NCBI RefSeq assembly: GCF_017726655.1 | Contig: NZ_CP072309.1 | Location: 1,670,501 to 1,734,500, forward strand | Source of the DNA: Agrobacterium tumefaciens | GTDB taxonomy: Bacteria > Pseudomonadota > Alphaproteobacteria > Rhizobiales > Rhizobiaceae | Length of the DNA stretch: 64,000 nucleotides | Reading direction: 5' to 3' | Part shown: in pieces, positions 18,295-26,733 of the stretch | How the letters are laid out: each line of letters opens with the position of its first letter | How positions within the stretch are numbered: position 1 is the stretch's first letter | Program-made: the position numbers and the translations under genes | The notes under the pieces: generated by a model | The model's database searches: none | The model's input: the letters and a program-made list of their open reading frames with translations, nothing else | Told to the model about the DNA's origin: nothing

Positions 18295-20208
18295 TCAGCC
18301 GATTTTCACGTTGTCGTCGCGCTTGATGGCGATGATGGTAGAGCGTGGCAGCTTTCCCTCGCCGTCGGGGAAGGGCGCGTCGGGATGCTGGATGCCAACG
18401 AAGTGAGTGCGTTTGTCCGCCGACCAGGTCTGGCCGGTGACTTCGGAACCCTTCGGTGCAGTCAGGAAGCGCTCGATACGACCGGTTGCCGGGTCGCCTG
18501 CCAGCATCTGGTTGTTGCCCTGGCCGGCGAAATTGCCTTCGTTGGTGTCCTCGCCATCGGTCTGGATCCAGAGCAGGCCGGTGCTATCGAACATCATACC
18601 GTCAGGCGAATTGAACATGTTGCCTTCGTTGATGTTCGAGGACCCTGCATAGGCATCCTTGTGAACGGAAGGGTTGCCGGCCATGCAGAACAGGTCCCAC
18701 TTGAACTTTGTGTCCGCGTGGTCGTCATTTTCGGGGTACCAGCGCACGATCTGGCCGTATTCGTTCTTTTCGCGCGGGTTGGCGGCATTGATTGCCATGG
18801 CGTCGCCGCCCGCATTGCTGCGCAGCTTGCCGTCCTTCATTTCACCGCGACGGCTGTTGTTGGTCAGCGCGCAATAGGCTTCGATGGCGACCGGGTTGAT
18901 GGCAACCCATTCCGGGCGGTCCATTGTCGTCGCACCGACCTTGGAAGCGGCCTGACGGGTGAGGACGCAGATTTCGTCGATCTTCATGCCTGTCGTTTCC
19001 GGCGTCAGGGCGAGCCATTCGCCGGCCCCGTCATCGGAGAACTTGGCGACGAAGAGAGTGCCTTCGTCGAGCAGCTTAGAGGTGTCGCCGCCGGGCACGT
19101 AAATGCCGTTGGAGACGAATTTATAGAGGAATTCACCGCGTTCATCATCGCCCATGTAAACGACTACACGGCCGTCACGGGCAATCACCACGGCGGCGTT
19201 TTCATGCTTGATGCGGCCAAGCGCAGTGCGCTTGATGGGGGTGGATTTGGCGTCCGAAGGATCGATCTCGACCACGTAACCGGCGCGGCGCGGTTCGTTG
19301 GGGTTCTTGGCGACGTCGAAGCGCTTGTCGAACTTCTCATAGGCGTAGCGCGTCTCGGCGACGATGCCGTAACGCTTGTAATCGTCAGGCAATTTGAAGG
19401 CGGCGTCGGTGGTGCCGAAATAGCCATTGAAGTTTTCTTCGCAGGTGAGATAGGTGCCCCAGGGCGTGCGGCCGGCGCCGCAATTGTTGAAGGTTCCGAG
19501 ACAGTCGACACCATCAGGGTCGGCGGCGGTCTTGACGAGGTCGGAGCCTGCGGCCGGGCCGGAAAGCTTCATCGGCGTATTGTGGTGGATGCGGCGATTG
19601 AAGGGGCTGTCGAGAACGATCTTCCAGCCATCCTTGTCTTCCGCCACTTCCATGACGGTGACACCCTGCATGTTCTGCAGGATCTTCACGTCGTCAGCCG
19701 TCTTCGGATTGCCCTTGTCAGTGTGCGGCAGGTTGGTTTCCGGGTTTACATATTCATGATTGACGGCAATCAGTTGATGGTTGCCGACGACAAAAAGCTC
19801 CATGCCATCGGTGTTTTCACCGAAGACCTTGTCCGAGTTTTCAACGCTGACGCCCTTGGCGGGGTCGAGATCGGGAATGTTGGAGAACAGCGGCTGGCCC
19901 CATTTCGCCAGCGGCTTCCAGTTATAGCCTTCCGGAACATGGATGGTGTGGTCGGTGGCGGCGGCAACCGGCTTGAAGGGGAAACGGCCGACGGCGGCTT
20001 CCTGCGCCTCAGAAGAGGTGCTGCTCATCAGATTGCCGAGCGTGCCCATGGCGGCTGCGGCCGAACCGAAGGCGAGTACGCCGCCGAGAAAACCGCGGCG
20101 GGAAAGTGCGGTCTCAACGACTCGGTCGAAGTCGGTTTCGGCCGGCGGAGGGTTCTGAAGTTCGTCCCACTCGTCCCAGGACAGTTTGCTTTTATCGATG
20201 TTGGTCAT
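18295..20208 (-). CDS. PhoX-family (DUF839) alkaline phosphatase, Tat-exported
   Basis: This is a 637-residue protein. The N-terminus has a twin-arginine motif SRRGFLGG (Arg37-Arg38) followed by a hydrophobic alanine-rich stretch, so it is exported folded through the Tat pathway. The body matches the PhoX/DUF839 family, including NCGAGRTPWGTYLTCEENF, GRIKHENAAVVIARDGRVV, VYMGDDERGEF and DSTGLLWIQTDGE. PhoX enzymes release phosphate from organic phosphomonoesters using calcium and iron. The ATG at 20208 is chosen for GGAGA eight bases upstream; a longer reading would place non-signal-like sequence before the Tat motif. A palindrome sits in its leader. No convincing Pho box was found. Confidence 0.88.
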   Translation of the reverse strand: MTNIDKSKLSWDEWDELQNPPPAETDFDRVVETALSRRGFLGGVLAFGSAAAAMGTLGNLMSSTSSEAQEAAVGRFPFKPVAAATDHTIHVPEGYNWKPLAKWGQPLFSNIPDLDPAKGVSVENSDKVFGENTDGMELFVVGNHQLIAVNHEYVNPETNLPHTDKGNPKTADDVKILQNMQGVTVMEVAEDKDGWKIVLDSPFNRRIHHNTPMKLSGPAAGSDLVKTAADPDGVDCLGTFNNCGAGRTPWGTYLTCEENFNGYFGTTDAAFKLPDDYKRYGIVAETRYAYEKFDKRFDVAKNPNEPRRAGYVVEIDPSDAKSTPIKRTALGRIKHENAAVVIARDGRVVVYMGDDERGEFLYKFVSNGIYVPGGDTSKLLDEGTLFVAKFSDDGAGEWLALTPETTGMKIDEICVLTRQAASKVGATTMDRPEWVAINPVAIEAYCALTNNSRRGEMKDGKLRSNAGGDAMAINAANPREKNEYGQIVRWYPENDDHADTKFKWDLFCMAGNPSVHKDAYAGSSNINEGNMFNSPDGMMFDSTGLLWIQTDGEDTNEGNFAGQGNNQMLAGDPATGRIERFLTAPKGSEVTGQTWSADKRTHFVGIQHPDAPFPDGEGKLPRSTIIAIKRDDNVKIG

Positions 20209-20228
20209 ATCCGTGTCTCCACCGTTCA

Positions 20229-20247
20229 ATCTGGAATCGTTCCAGAT
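20229..20247. promoter_or_regulatory. Palindrome in the PhoX leader
   Basis: ATCTGGAA and TTCCAGAT form perfect arms around TCG, starting 21 bases upstream of the PhoX start codon. It could be a small transcript hairpin or a repressor site. It does not resemble the Pho-box direct repeat. Confidence 0.5.
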
Positions 20248-20549
20248 AGGTGCGTACCGGTCGATTGTTTCACTCGGATGACGGGAATGGAGCTTTTTAA
20301 TATGGAGTCTACGGGCGACTAGAACGCCATTTTGCCCGCATTGCGCGAAGTCGGCCGGAACTGGAGCGGGAGTGAAGGCCTGAGGGCCGGTGTGAACCGC
20401 CACTCCTTTGGGTTGCGCGTAGAGATTATCGGAGGCGGGGAGAGGTGCCGATAACGCGGAATCACCCGACTTGGTATGAAACTGTGCCGCGCGGGCTGGC
20501 GTGCCCGGGCGGTTTCGCGTTCCAGCAAAAGATATGTTCGCGATGGATC
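20248..20549. other. Intergenic stretch between PhoX and glutaryl-CoA dehydrogenase genes
   Basis: No gene is supported in these 302 bases. They lie upstream of the PhoX gene and downstream of the dehydrogenase, both on the minus strand, so they should hold the PhoX promoter and a terminator. A loose inverted repeat (TTATCGG/CCGATAA) spans 20426-20454. Otherwise I see nothing distinctive. Confidence 0.5.
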
Positions 20550-21737
20550 TCAGAAAAACGCCTGAATTCCCGTCTGCGCCCGGCCGAGGATCAGCGCGTG
20601 GACGTCATGCGTTCCCTCATAGGTGTTGACCGTTTCGAGGTTCTGGGCGTGACGCATGACGTGATATTCGATCTGGATGCCGTTGCCGCCATGCATGTCG
20701 CGGGCCTGGCGGGCAATGTCCAGCGCCTTGCCGCAATTGTTGCGCTTAACGATGGAAATCATCTCCGGTGCCATCTTGTGCTCGTCCATCAGCCGGCCAA
20801 CGCGCAGCGATGCCTGAAGGCCAAGCGCGATTTCCGTCTGCATGTCGGCGAGCTTTTTCTGGTAAAGCTGGGTACCGGCGAGCGGTTTGCCGAACTGCTT
20901 GCGGTCGAGGCCATATTGGCGGGCGCGGATCCAGCAATCTTCGGCAGCGCCCATCACGCCCCAGGAAATGCCGTAGCGGGCGCGGTTGAGGCAGCCGAAC
21001 GGGCCCTTCAGGCCGGAGACGTTGGGCAGCAGTGCGTCTTCGCCGACTTCCACGCCATCCATGACGATCTCGCCCGTTATAGAGGCGCGCAGCGAAAGCT
21101 TGCCGCCGATCTTGGGAGCGGAAAGGCCCTTCATGCCCTTTTCCAGCACGAAGCCGCGGATCTGGTTGTCATGGGCTTCGGATTTCGCCCAGACCACGAA
21201 GACATCGGCGATCGGGGCGTTGGAAATCCACATCTTCGACCCGCGCAGGCGATAACCGCCCTCGATCTTCTCGGCGCGGGTCTTCATGCCGCCGGGATCG
21301 GAGCCGGCATCCGGCTCGGTGAGGCCGAAACAGCCGATCAGTTCGCCGGAAACGAGGCCTGGCAGGTATTTCCTCTTCTGTTCGTCCGAGCCGTAAGCGA
21401 AGATCGGGTGAATGACGAGCGAGGACTGAACGCTCATCATTGAGCGGTAACCGCTGTCGATCCGCTCCACCTCGCGGGCGACGAGACCATAGGCCACATA
21501 GCTTGCATTGGCCGCGCCATATTCCTCCGGCAGGGTAACGCCAAGCAGGCCGGTGCGGCCCATCAGGCGAAAGAGTTCCGGTTCCGTGGTTTCGGAAAGA
21601 TAGGCCTCGGACACACGCGGCATAAGTTCCGATTTGCCGAAGGCTGCGGCGGCGTCGCGGATCATCCGCTCATCATCGGTCAGTTGGTCTTCCAGCAGAA
21701 AAGGGTCCTGCCAATTGAATGCTGCGCGTTCGCTCAC
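20550..21737 (-). CDS. gcdH: Glutaryl-CoA dehydrogenase
   Basis: The 395-residue acyl-CoA dehydrogenase has [20 protein letters not shown] near residue 135, [17 protein letters not shown] near 168, and [17 protein letters not shown] near 347. The catalytic base is Glu374 in [17 protein letters not shown], the placement seen in glutaryl-CoA dehydrogenases rather than in medium-chain enzymes. It oxidises and decarboxylates glutaryl-CoA to crotonyl-CoA in lysine, tryptophan and glutarate breakdown, using FAD. The start is GTG, with GGAGG seven bases upstream. A LysR-type regulator is divergently encoded. Confidence 0.93.
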   Translation of the reverse strand: MSERAAFNWQDPFLLEDQLTDDERMIRDAAAAFGKSELMPRVSEAYLSETTEPELFRLMGRTGLLGVTLPEEYGAANASYVAYGLVAREVERIDSGYRSMMSVQSSLVIHPIFAYGSDEQKRKYLPGLVSGELIGCFGLTEPDAGSDPGGMKTRAEKIEGGYRLRGSKMWISNAPIADVFVVWAKSEAHDNQIRGFVLEKGMKGLSAPKIGGKLSLRASITGEIVMDGVEVGEDALLPNVSGLKGPFGCLNRARYGISWGVMGAAEDCWIRARQYGLDRKQFGKPLAGTQLYQKKLADMQTEIALGLQASLRVGRLMDEHKMAPEMISIVKRNNCGKALDIARQARDMHGGNGIQIEYHVMRHAQNLETVNTYEGTHDVHALILGRAQTGIQAFF

Positions 21738-21813
21738 GTGATGCCTCCGGATTTGCTGGCCGGATTATTCTTATCCGACCCCCTGCACACAAGCCATGTT
21801 TACTCATTTTTGC

Positions 21814-21828
21814 ATTACCTATAGTAAT
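21814..21828. promoter_or_regulatory. Candidate LysR-type box between gcdH and its regulator
   Basis: ATTAC-N5-GTAAT is a 15-bp dyad containing a T-N11-A core, the usual shape of LysR-type sites. It ends five bases before the regulator's ATG and lies in the divergent gap, so it could serve autoregulation and gcdH control. Confidence 0.5.
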
Positions 21829-21833
21829 AGCTC

Positions 21834-22754
21834 ATGACATCACTCAGCCGTAAACTCCTGCCATCCACCAGCGCGCTCGCCGCTTTCGATTCCGTGGCGC
21901 GGCTGGGCAGTTTCTCCGCCGCCGCCGATGAGCTGGCGCTGACGCAGGGGGCGATCAGCCGGCAGGTTATGTCACTCGAAGAACAGCTTGGTGTGCGCCT
22001 GTTCGAGCGCGGTGCCCGAGGCGTCGCGCTGACCGCCGAAGGACGGGTCTACGCAAAATCGATCGCGGCGGCGCTTGGCGAGATACGCTCCGCTTCGCTT
22101 CAGATCATGACCAAAACGCATGGCAATACCCTGAACCTCGCGATGCTGCCCACCTTCGGCACCCGCTGGCTCTTGCCGCGCATCCCGGACTTCGTGGCGA
22201 ACCATCCGGAAATCACCATCAATTTCGCCACTCGCATCGGCCAGTTCGACTTTGAGCGCGAGCAGCTGGACATGGCAATCCATATCGGTCAGGCCGACTG
22301 GCCGGGGGCGGAGAGTACCTTTCTCATGCATGAAATGGTCGCCCCGGTGTGCAGCCCGCAATTCCTCAGCGCCCACCCGGTGGAAAGCGGCGACGATATC
22401 GCCGCCCTGCCGTTGCTGCACATGGCCTCGCGACCGGGGGCATGGGGGCACTGGTTCGAAAGCCTCGGCCTGTCACTCGCCCTGCCGCAGGGCATGCGGT
22501 TTGAGCAGTTCTCAAGCGTCGCGCAGGCCTGCATCGCCGGGCTTGGCGTGGCGCTCATGCCGCTGTTCCTGATCGACAACGAGCTGAAATCCAAGCAGCT
22601 GGTCAAAGCCTTCGACCATCAGGCAAAAAGTCCCAGTTCCTATTATGCGGTGGCGCCGCTTTCGCGCGCCAATCACGTTCCGGTCGTTCTGTTTCGGGAT
22701 TGGCTGGTGCGCCAGGTAGAGGCTTATCGCGCCGCCAGCACACCGACCCTGTAA
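21834..22754 (+). CDS. LysR-family regulator divergent from gcdH (GcvA-like)
   Basis: This 306-residue LysR-type regulator has an N-terminal winged helix (ALAAFDSVARLGSFSAAADE, then LTQGAISRQVMSLEEQLG, about 16-57) and a C-terminal substrate-binding fold (LNLAMLPTFGTRWLLPRIPDF). This recalls the GcvA-like group. No good ribosome site precedes the ATG; the bases before it form a dyad instead. Position suggests it controls gcdH in response to glutarate or a lysine breakdown product, as described for GcdR-type regulators; this is inferred. Confidence 0.88.
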   Translation: MTSLSRKLLPSTSALAAFDSVARLGSFSAAADELALTQGAISRQVMSLEEQLGVRLFERGARGVALTAEGRVYAKSIAAALGEIRSASLQIMTKTHGNTLNLAMLPTFGTRWLLPRIPDFVANHPEITINFATRIGQFDFEREQLDMAIHIGQADWPGAESTFLMHEMVAPVCSPQFLSAHPVESGDDIAALPLLHMASRPGAWGHWFESLGLSLALPQGMRFEQFSSVAQACIAGLGVALMPLFLIDNELKSKQLVKAFDHQAKSPSSYYAVAPLSRANHVPVVLFRDWLVRQVEAYRAASTPTL

Positions 22755-22854
22755 AAATAATCGCTCTTTTTTCGGGCATTTAACCGGTGTGCCCAGCTTT
22801 TCGCCTTATTTTGACGGGGCAGGACTCGACAGCGGGGCACGCCTCGCTTATTCT

Positions 22855-22870
22855 GATTAAACGTTTAATC
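22855..22870. promoter_or_regulatory. LacI-family operator ahead of the purine nucleoside operon
   Basis: GATTAAACGTTTAATC is a perfect 16-bp palindrome with a central CG, 17 bases before the ATG of a LacI-family gene that heads the operon. It shares the core TAAACGTTTA with the operator at 16954-16969 but differs in its outer bases, so the two regulators probably discriminate. Autoregulation of the whole operon is likely. Confidence 0.8.
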
Positions 22871-22887
22871 TACTCTCCGGACCATTC

Positions 22888-23949
22888 ATGGCATCGTCAC
22901 GGCCTGCCACCAATCTGAGCGCGATAGCAGCGGCACTCGGCGTGTCGGTGGCATCCGTTTCCAATGCGCTTTCCGGCAAGGGCCGTGTTTCACCGGAGCT
23001 GGTGGAGCGTATACGCAGGACGGCAAGCGAACTGGGTTACGTGCCGAGTTCGGCGGGCAGGGCGCTACGCACCGGCAAATCGGGCGTCTTGGGACTGGTA
23101 CTGCCCGATATCGCCAACCCTCTTTTCCCCCAGATCGCCCAGGCCATCGAAAAGGCGGCGGTCAATGCCGGTTACGGCGTGCTGATTGCCGATGCGCGCG
23201 GCGAAATCGCCATGCAGACGGATGCCATCAACCGTCTGATTGAGCGCGGGGTGGATGGCATGGTCATCGTTCCCCGCCGCGGCACGCGTATCGCCAACGT
23301 CGATTGTCCGGTTGCGGTCATCGACAGCCCATCAACGCCCGGAAACACCGTCGCCGCCGACCATTGGGATGGCGGGCGGCAGGTGGGCGATTATCTGGCA
23401 AGCCTTGGGCACCGCAAGGTGGTGCTTGTCGGCAAGAACCGCGAATCCAACGTGCAGAACGACCGTCTCGGCGGCATTCGTGATGGTCTCGGCAAGACCT
23501 GTGTGACCCGGACGCTCTGGATCGACAGCCTCGAAGAGGTTGATGGTGCCGGCTGCCGGCTGGGACTTGCCGATCTGGTTGCGGAAGGCTTCACCGCCTT
23601 TGCCGCCATCTCCGACCTGCATGCGTTGCGGGCGCTAACCGAATTGCAGCGCGAGGGTATCGAGGTGCCGGAGAAGGCAAGCGTCACCGGATTTGACGAT
23701 CTCATCTTTTCCGCCGTCGTCACCCCGCCGCTCACGACCATGCGCATGGATATGGGCCGCATCGCCGATCTGGCGGTTGGAGCCTTGCTGCGCGCCATCG
23801 ACAGCGCGGGCGAAAACGGCATCGCGGGCGAAGTGACCGCTGATATTTCGAAAGTACCGATGGCGCTGATCATGCGGGGCTCCACCGGCAAGACAAAGCA
23901 TGATGCGATTGAAGCCAAAAAAACGACAGCAGGAGAACTCACACCATGA
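22888..23949 (+). CDS. LacI-family regulator heading the nucleoside scavenging operon
   Basis: The protein is 353 residues. The helix-turn-helix reads LSAIAAALGVSVASVSNAL (residues 9-27), then hinge GYVPSSAGRALRTGKSGVLG. The ligand domain includes LVLPDIANPLFPQIAQAIE and SVTGFDD. Its stop overlaps the start of the binding-protein gene (ATGA), so it is translated as the first member of an operon that ends with adenine deaminase. A perfect palindrome lies just upstream. It probably represses the operon and is released by a purine nucleoside or base. The ribosome site is weak. Confidence 0.92.
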   Translation: MASSRPATNLSAIAAALGVSVASVSNALSGKGRVSPELVERIRRTASELGYVPSSAGRALRTGKSGVLGLVLPDIANPLFPQIAQAIEKAAVNAGYGVLIADARGEIAMQTDAINRLIERGVDGMVIVPRRGTRIANVDCPVAVIDSPSTPGNTVAADHWDGGRQVGDYLASLGHRKVVLVGKNRESNVQNDRLGGIRDGLGKTCVTRTLWIDSLEEVDGAGCRLGLADLVAEGFTAFAAISDLHALRALTELQREGIEVPEKASVTGFDDLIFSAVVTPPLTTMRMDMGRIADLAVGALLRAIDSAGENGIAGEVTADISKVPMALIMRGSTGKTKHDAIEAKKTTAGELTP

Positions 23950-24968
23950 AAAAGTTCATTTTTGCATCGGGCACCGCCCTGATGCTGACGACGGGAGCGG
24001 CGCAGGCGCAGGACAAGACTCTGACGATTTCCGTCTATGCCTTCGCGCAGGATGAATTCAAGGAACTGGTCTATACGCCGTTCGAAAAGCAATGCGGCTG
24101 CAAGCTGGTCGTCGAGACCGGCAACAGCGTCGAGCGTCTGGCCAAGATGGAAGCCAACAAGGCCAATCCGGTTGTCGATCTCGCTATCGTTTCTATGGCC
24201 GATGCATTGTCGGCCACCCGCAAGGACCTGATCCAGAAGATCGATGCTTCCAAGGTTCCGAATATTGGAAAGCTCTATGACATCGCCAAGGATCCGAATG
24301 GCGACGGCATGAGCGTCGGCGTCAATTTCTACGCTACCTCAATCGTTTACCGCACCGACAAGATGAAGATCGACAGCTGGGCCGATCTCCTGAAGGACGG
24401 CATCGTCGATCACGTCGCCTTCCCGAACGTTACCACCAATCAGGGCCCGCCGGCGCTTTACATGCTGGGCAAGGCCATCGGCAAGGATACGCCTGATCTT
24501 GCCGGCGCAATCGAAGCCGTGGGTGAGAAGAAGGACGATATCGTCACCTTCTACGTCAAGTCCTCGCAGCTGGTGCAGCTCATGCAGCAGGAAGAAATCT
24601 GGGCAGCGCCGATTGGCCGCTTCTCCTGGGCGCCGTTCACCAAGCTCGATCTGCCGCTTGCCTGGGCGACGCCCAAGGAAGGCCAGACCGGCGGCATGAA
24701 CGTGCTCGTCGTAGCGAAGGGTACGAAAAACGAAGATCTCGCGCTGCAGTTCATGGATTTCTGGCTTTCGACCGACGTTCAGAAGGCTCTCGCCGAAAAG
24801 CTGGTGGACAGCCCGACCAACAGGGAAGTCAAGGTTTCCGACGAGGTGGCAAACAACATCACCTATGGCGACGAGACCGCGAAGAGCCTGCAGCTCATTC
24901 CTTCCGACGTGACGCTCGATAACCGCGACAAGTGGCTGTCGGAGTGGAACGCCAAGGTCGGCCAGTAA
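23946..24968 (+). CDS. ABC binding protein, PotD/PotF-like, in a purine nucleoside operon
   Basis: This 340-residue periplasmic binding protein has a signal peptide ending at AAQAQ-DK (about residue 22). It has the two-lobed type II fold of the spermidine/putrescine, iron and thiamine binding group, with DLAIVSMADALSATRKDLIQ near 78 and TSIVYRTDKMKIDSWADLL near 131. The usual nucleoside importers use BMP/PnrA-type binding proteins, which this is not. Yet the operon continues with nucleoside hydrolase and adenine deaminase, so the ligand may be a nucleoside or purine. A polyamine or other ligand remains possible. Confidence 0.88.
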   Translation: MKKFIFASGTALMLTTGAAQAQDKTLTISVYAFAQDEFKELVYTPFEKQCGCKLVVETGNSVERLAKMEANKANPVVDLAIVSMADALSATRKDLIQKIDASKVPNIGKLYDIAKDPNGDGMSVGVNFYATSIVYRTDKMKIDSWADLLKDGIVDHVAFPNVTTNQGPPALYMLGKAIGKDTPDLAGAIEAVGEKKDDIVTFYVKSSQLVQLMQQEEIWAAPIGRFSWAPFTKLDLPLAWATPKEGQTGGMNVLVVAKGTKNEDLALQFMDFWLSTDVQKALAEKLVDSPTNREVKVSDEVANNITYGDETAKSLQLIPSDVTLDNRDKWLSEWNAKVGQ

Positions 24969-24983
24969 GTCGTTTTACCGTTT

Positions 24984-25019
24984 GGAATGGGGCATCGTCC
25001 GGAAGGGCAGCTCCATTCC
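24984..25019 (+). other. First of two hairpins after the binding-protein gene
   Basis: GGAATGG pairs with CCATTCC across a 22-base loop. It lies just before a stronger stem in the 161-base gap between the binding-protein and permease genes. Confidence 0.45.
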
Positions 25020-25020
25020 C

Positions 25021-25056
25021 GGAAAAGCGGTTCGGTCGTCCCCTGACCGCTTTTCC
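25021..25056 (+). terminator. Strong hairpin between binding-protein and permease genes (likely attenuator)
   Basis: GGAAAAGCGGT pairs perfectly with ACCGCTTTTCC (11 bp, 14-base loop), followed by GCCTCTTTTG. The operon continues beyond it, so it probably gives partial termination or protects the binding-protein mRNA end. Confidence 0.6.
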
Positions 25057-25129
25057 GCCTCTTTTGATCATAGGCCGGTCCGTCCGGCTGCCGTAACAAC
25101 CGGCTTCATGGCCGTTCAGGAAGTAACCC

Positions 25130-25957
25130 ATGTTTCAAAACCGGGCCGAAGCGCTGGCGCTTGCCTTGCCCGCTGCAATTTTCGCGGCGGCGGTCTTTCT
25201 TGTGCCGGTCTTCATGCTTCTGTCGGAGGGCTTTCGCACCGCTGACGGCTGGACGTTATCGGCCTATGCCGCTTTCTTTTCCGATCCGCTGAACCAGACG
25301 GTTTTCCTGCGTACGCTGAAGCTCGGCGCGCTCGTCACTGTCGTTTCGGCGGTGGTGGGCTATGCGGCGGCTTTCGCCATCGTTAACCTGTCGCCGGGCA
25401 CGAAGGGCCATGTCGTCAATCTCGTCGTGCTGCCGCTGATGATCTCGCCGGTTGCCCGCACCTATGCCTGGATCGTCATTCTTGGAAGGACCGGCATCGT
25501 TAACCAGGCGCTGCAGGCGGTGGGCCTGAGTGACGGGCCGATCCGCATCCTGTTTTCCGAAACGGCCGTCTTCATCGGCCTTCTGCAACTCTTCCTGCCA
25601 TTGATGATCATCTCGCTCATCAGCGCCTTGGAAAACATGCCGAAGGATACGATCGCGGCCGCCCGCGTGCTCGGCGCAAACTGGTTTCAGGTGTTCTGGA
25701 AGGTCATTTTGCCGCTCACCAAGGAAGGATTGGTTGTTGGCGGTACGCTGGTCTTTACCGGTTCGCTGACTGCCTATATCACGCCTGCCATTCTCGGTGG
25801 TTCGAAGGTGTTGATGCTGGAAACCCTGCTTTACCAGCAGGTCACGGTTTCCAACAATTTCGTCGCCGCCAGCGTCATCGCCTTCATCCTGATCGTCATG
25901 AGCTTTGCCGCCAATATCCTCTTGAAGCGCATCGCCACCGCGAGGAACAAGAAATGA
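25130..25957 (+). CDS. ABC transporter permease (PotB type)
   Basis: This 275-residue permease has six predicted membrane segments, the PotB-like start (LPAAIFAAAVFLVPVFMLLS) and the EAA-type loop MPKDTIAAARVLGANWFQVF around residue 168. CAGGAAGTAACCC before the ATG provides a ribosome site. It overlaps the next permease by four bases. With it, it forms the channel served by the PotD-like binding protein. Confidence 0.92.
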   Translation: MFQNRAEALALALPAAIFAAAVFLVPVFMLLSEGFRTADGWTLSAYAAFFSDPLNQTVFLRTLKLGALVTVVSAVVGYAAAFAIVNLSPGTKGHVVNLVVLPLMISPVARTYAWIVILGRTGIVNQALQAVGLSDGPIRILFSETAVFIGLLQLFLPLMIISLISALENMPKDTIAAARVLGANWFQVFWKVILPLTKEGLVVGGTLVFTGSLTAYITPAILGGSKVLMLETLLYQQVTVSNNFVAASVIAFILIVMSFAANILLKRIATARNKK

Positions 25958-26733
25958 CCCGGCAGCTCTTCATTCCGCTCACGCTTCTTCTTGTCGTCGG
26001 CTTCCTGATCGGGCCGTTCCTCATCATCGTCGCGGCCTCTTTTTCGGCCGGCGATACGCTCGCCTTTCCGCCGCAGGGCTTTTCGCTGAAATGGATCGCA
26101 AAGGTCTTCACGGTGGAAAGTTTTCGCGAGAGCTTCGCAATGTCGATGTTCCTTGCCATCGGCGGCACGTTTACGGCGCTCATCCTCGGCATTCCGGCTT
26201 CCTACGCCATGTCGCGCTACAAGCTCCCCTTCGCAGAAACCGTGCGCACCATCGTTTCCGCGCCGATCATCGTGCCCGGCATCATCGTGGGTCTCGCGCT
26301 GCTACGCTATTTCGTCGTGCCCTTCGGCATCGGCATCACGCTTGCTTTGTTTCTCGCCCACACCGCGCTCATCCTGCCCTATGCGGTGCGCGTGGTGTCA
26401 GCCAGCCTCAACAATCTGCGCTCCGATATCGAGGAGGCGGCGGTGCTGCTCGGCTCGTCGCGGCTTGGCGCATTTTTCCGCGTGGTGCTGCCGAATATCC
26501 GCGGTGGTATCCTTTCGGCGTTCATTCTCGGTTTCGTGACGAGTTTCAATCAGGTGCCGGTGTCGCTGTTCCTGTCCGGTCCCGGTGTGCGCACGCTGCC
26601 CATCGATATGCTGGGCTACATGGAAATCGTCTTCGATCCTTCCGTGGCTGCCCTTTCATCGCTGCTCGCCTTCCTTTCCATCGGCATCGTCTTCATGGCC
26701 GAACGTTTCCTGGGGTTCTCCCGTTATGTCTGA
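25954..26733 (+). CDS. ABC transporter permease (PotC type)
   Basis: This 259-residue permease has six predicted membrane segments and the loop LRSDIEEAAVLLGSSRLGAFF around residue 160, with an intact EAA-x3-G motif. It overlaps the upstream permease by four bases and the ATPase gene by eight, so the three are translated as a block. It is the second half of the heterodimeric channel. Confidence 0.92.
   Translation: MTRQLFIPLTLLLVVGFLIGPFLIIVAASFSAGDTLAFPPQGFSLKWIAKVFTVESFRESFAMSMFLAIGGTFTALILGIPASYAMSRYKLPFAETVRTIVSAPIIVPGIIVGLALLRYFVVPFGIGITLALFLAHTALILPYAVRVVSASLNNLRSDIEEAAVLLGSSRLGAFFRVVLPNIRGGILSAFILGFVTSFNQVPVSLFLSGPGVRTLPIDMLGYMEIVFDPSVAALSSLLAFLSIGIVFMAERFLGFSRYV

Noticed and set aside
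20209..20300. A Pho box ahead of the PhoX gene
   Set aside because: Only single CCGTCAT-like pieces occur; the spaced direct repeat needed for PhoB is not present.
18385..20322. A 645-codon open frame on the plus strand
   Set aside because: It is antisense to the PhoX gene, which has a Tat signal, ribosome site and family motifs. The translated antisense protein shows no recognisable domain.
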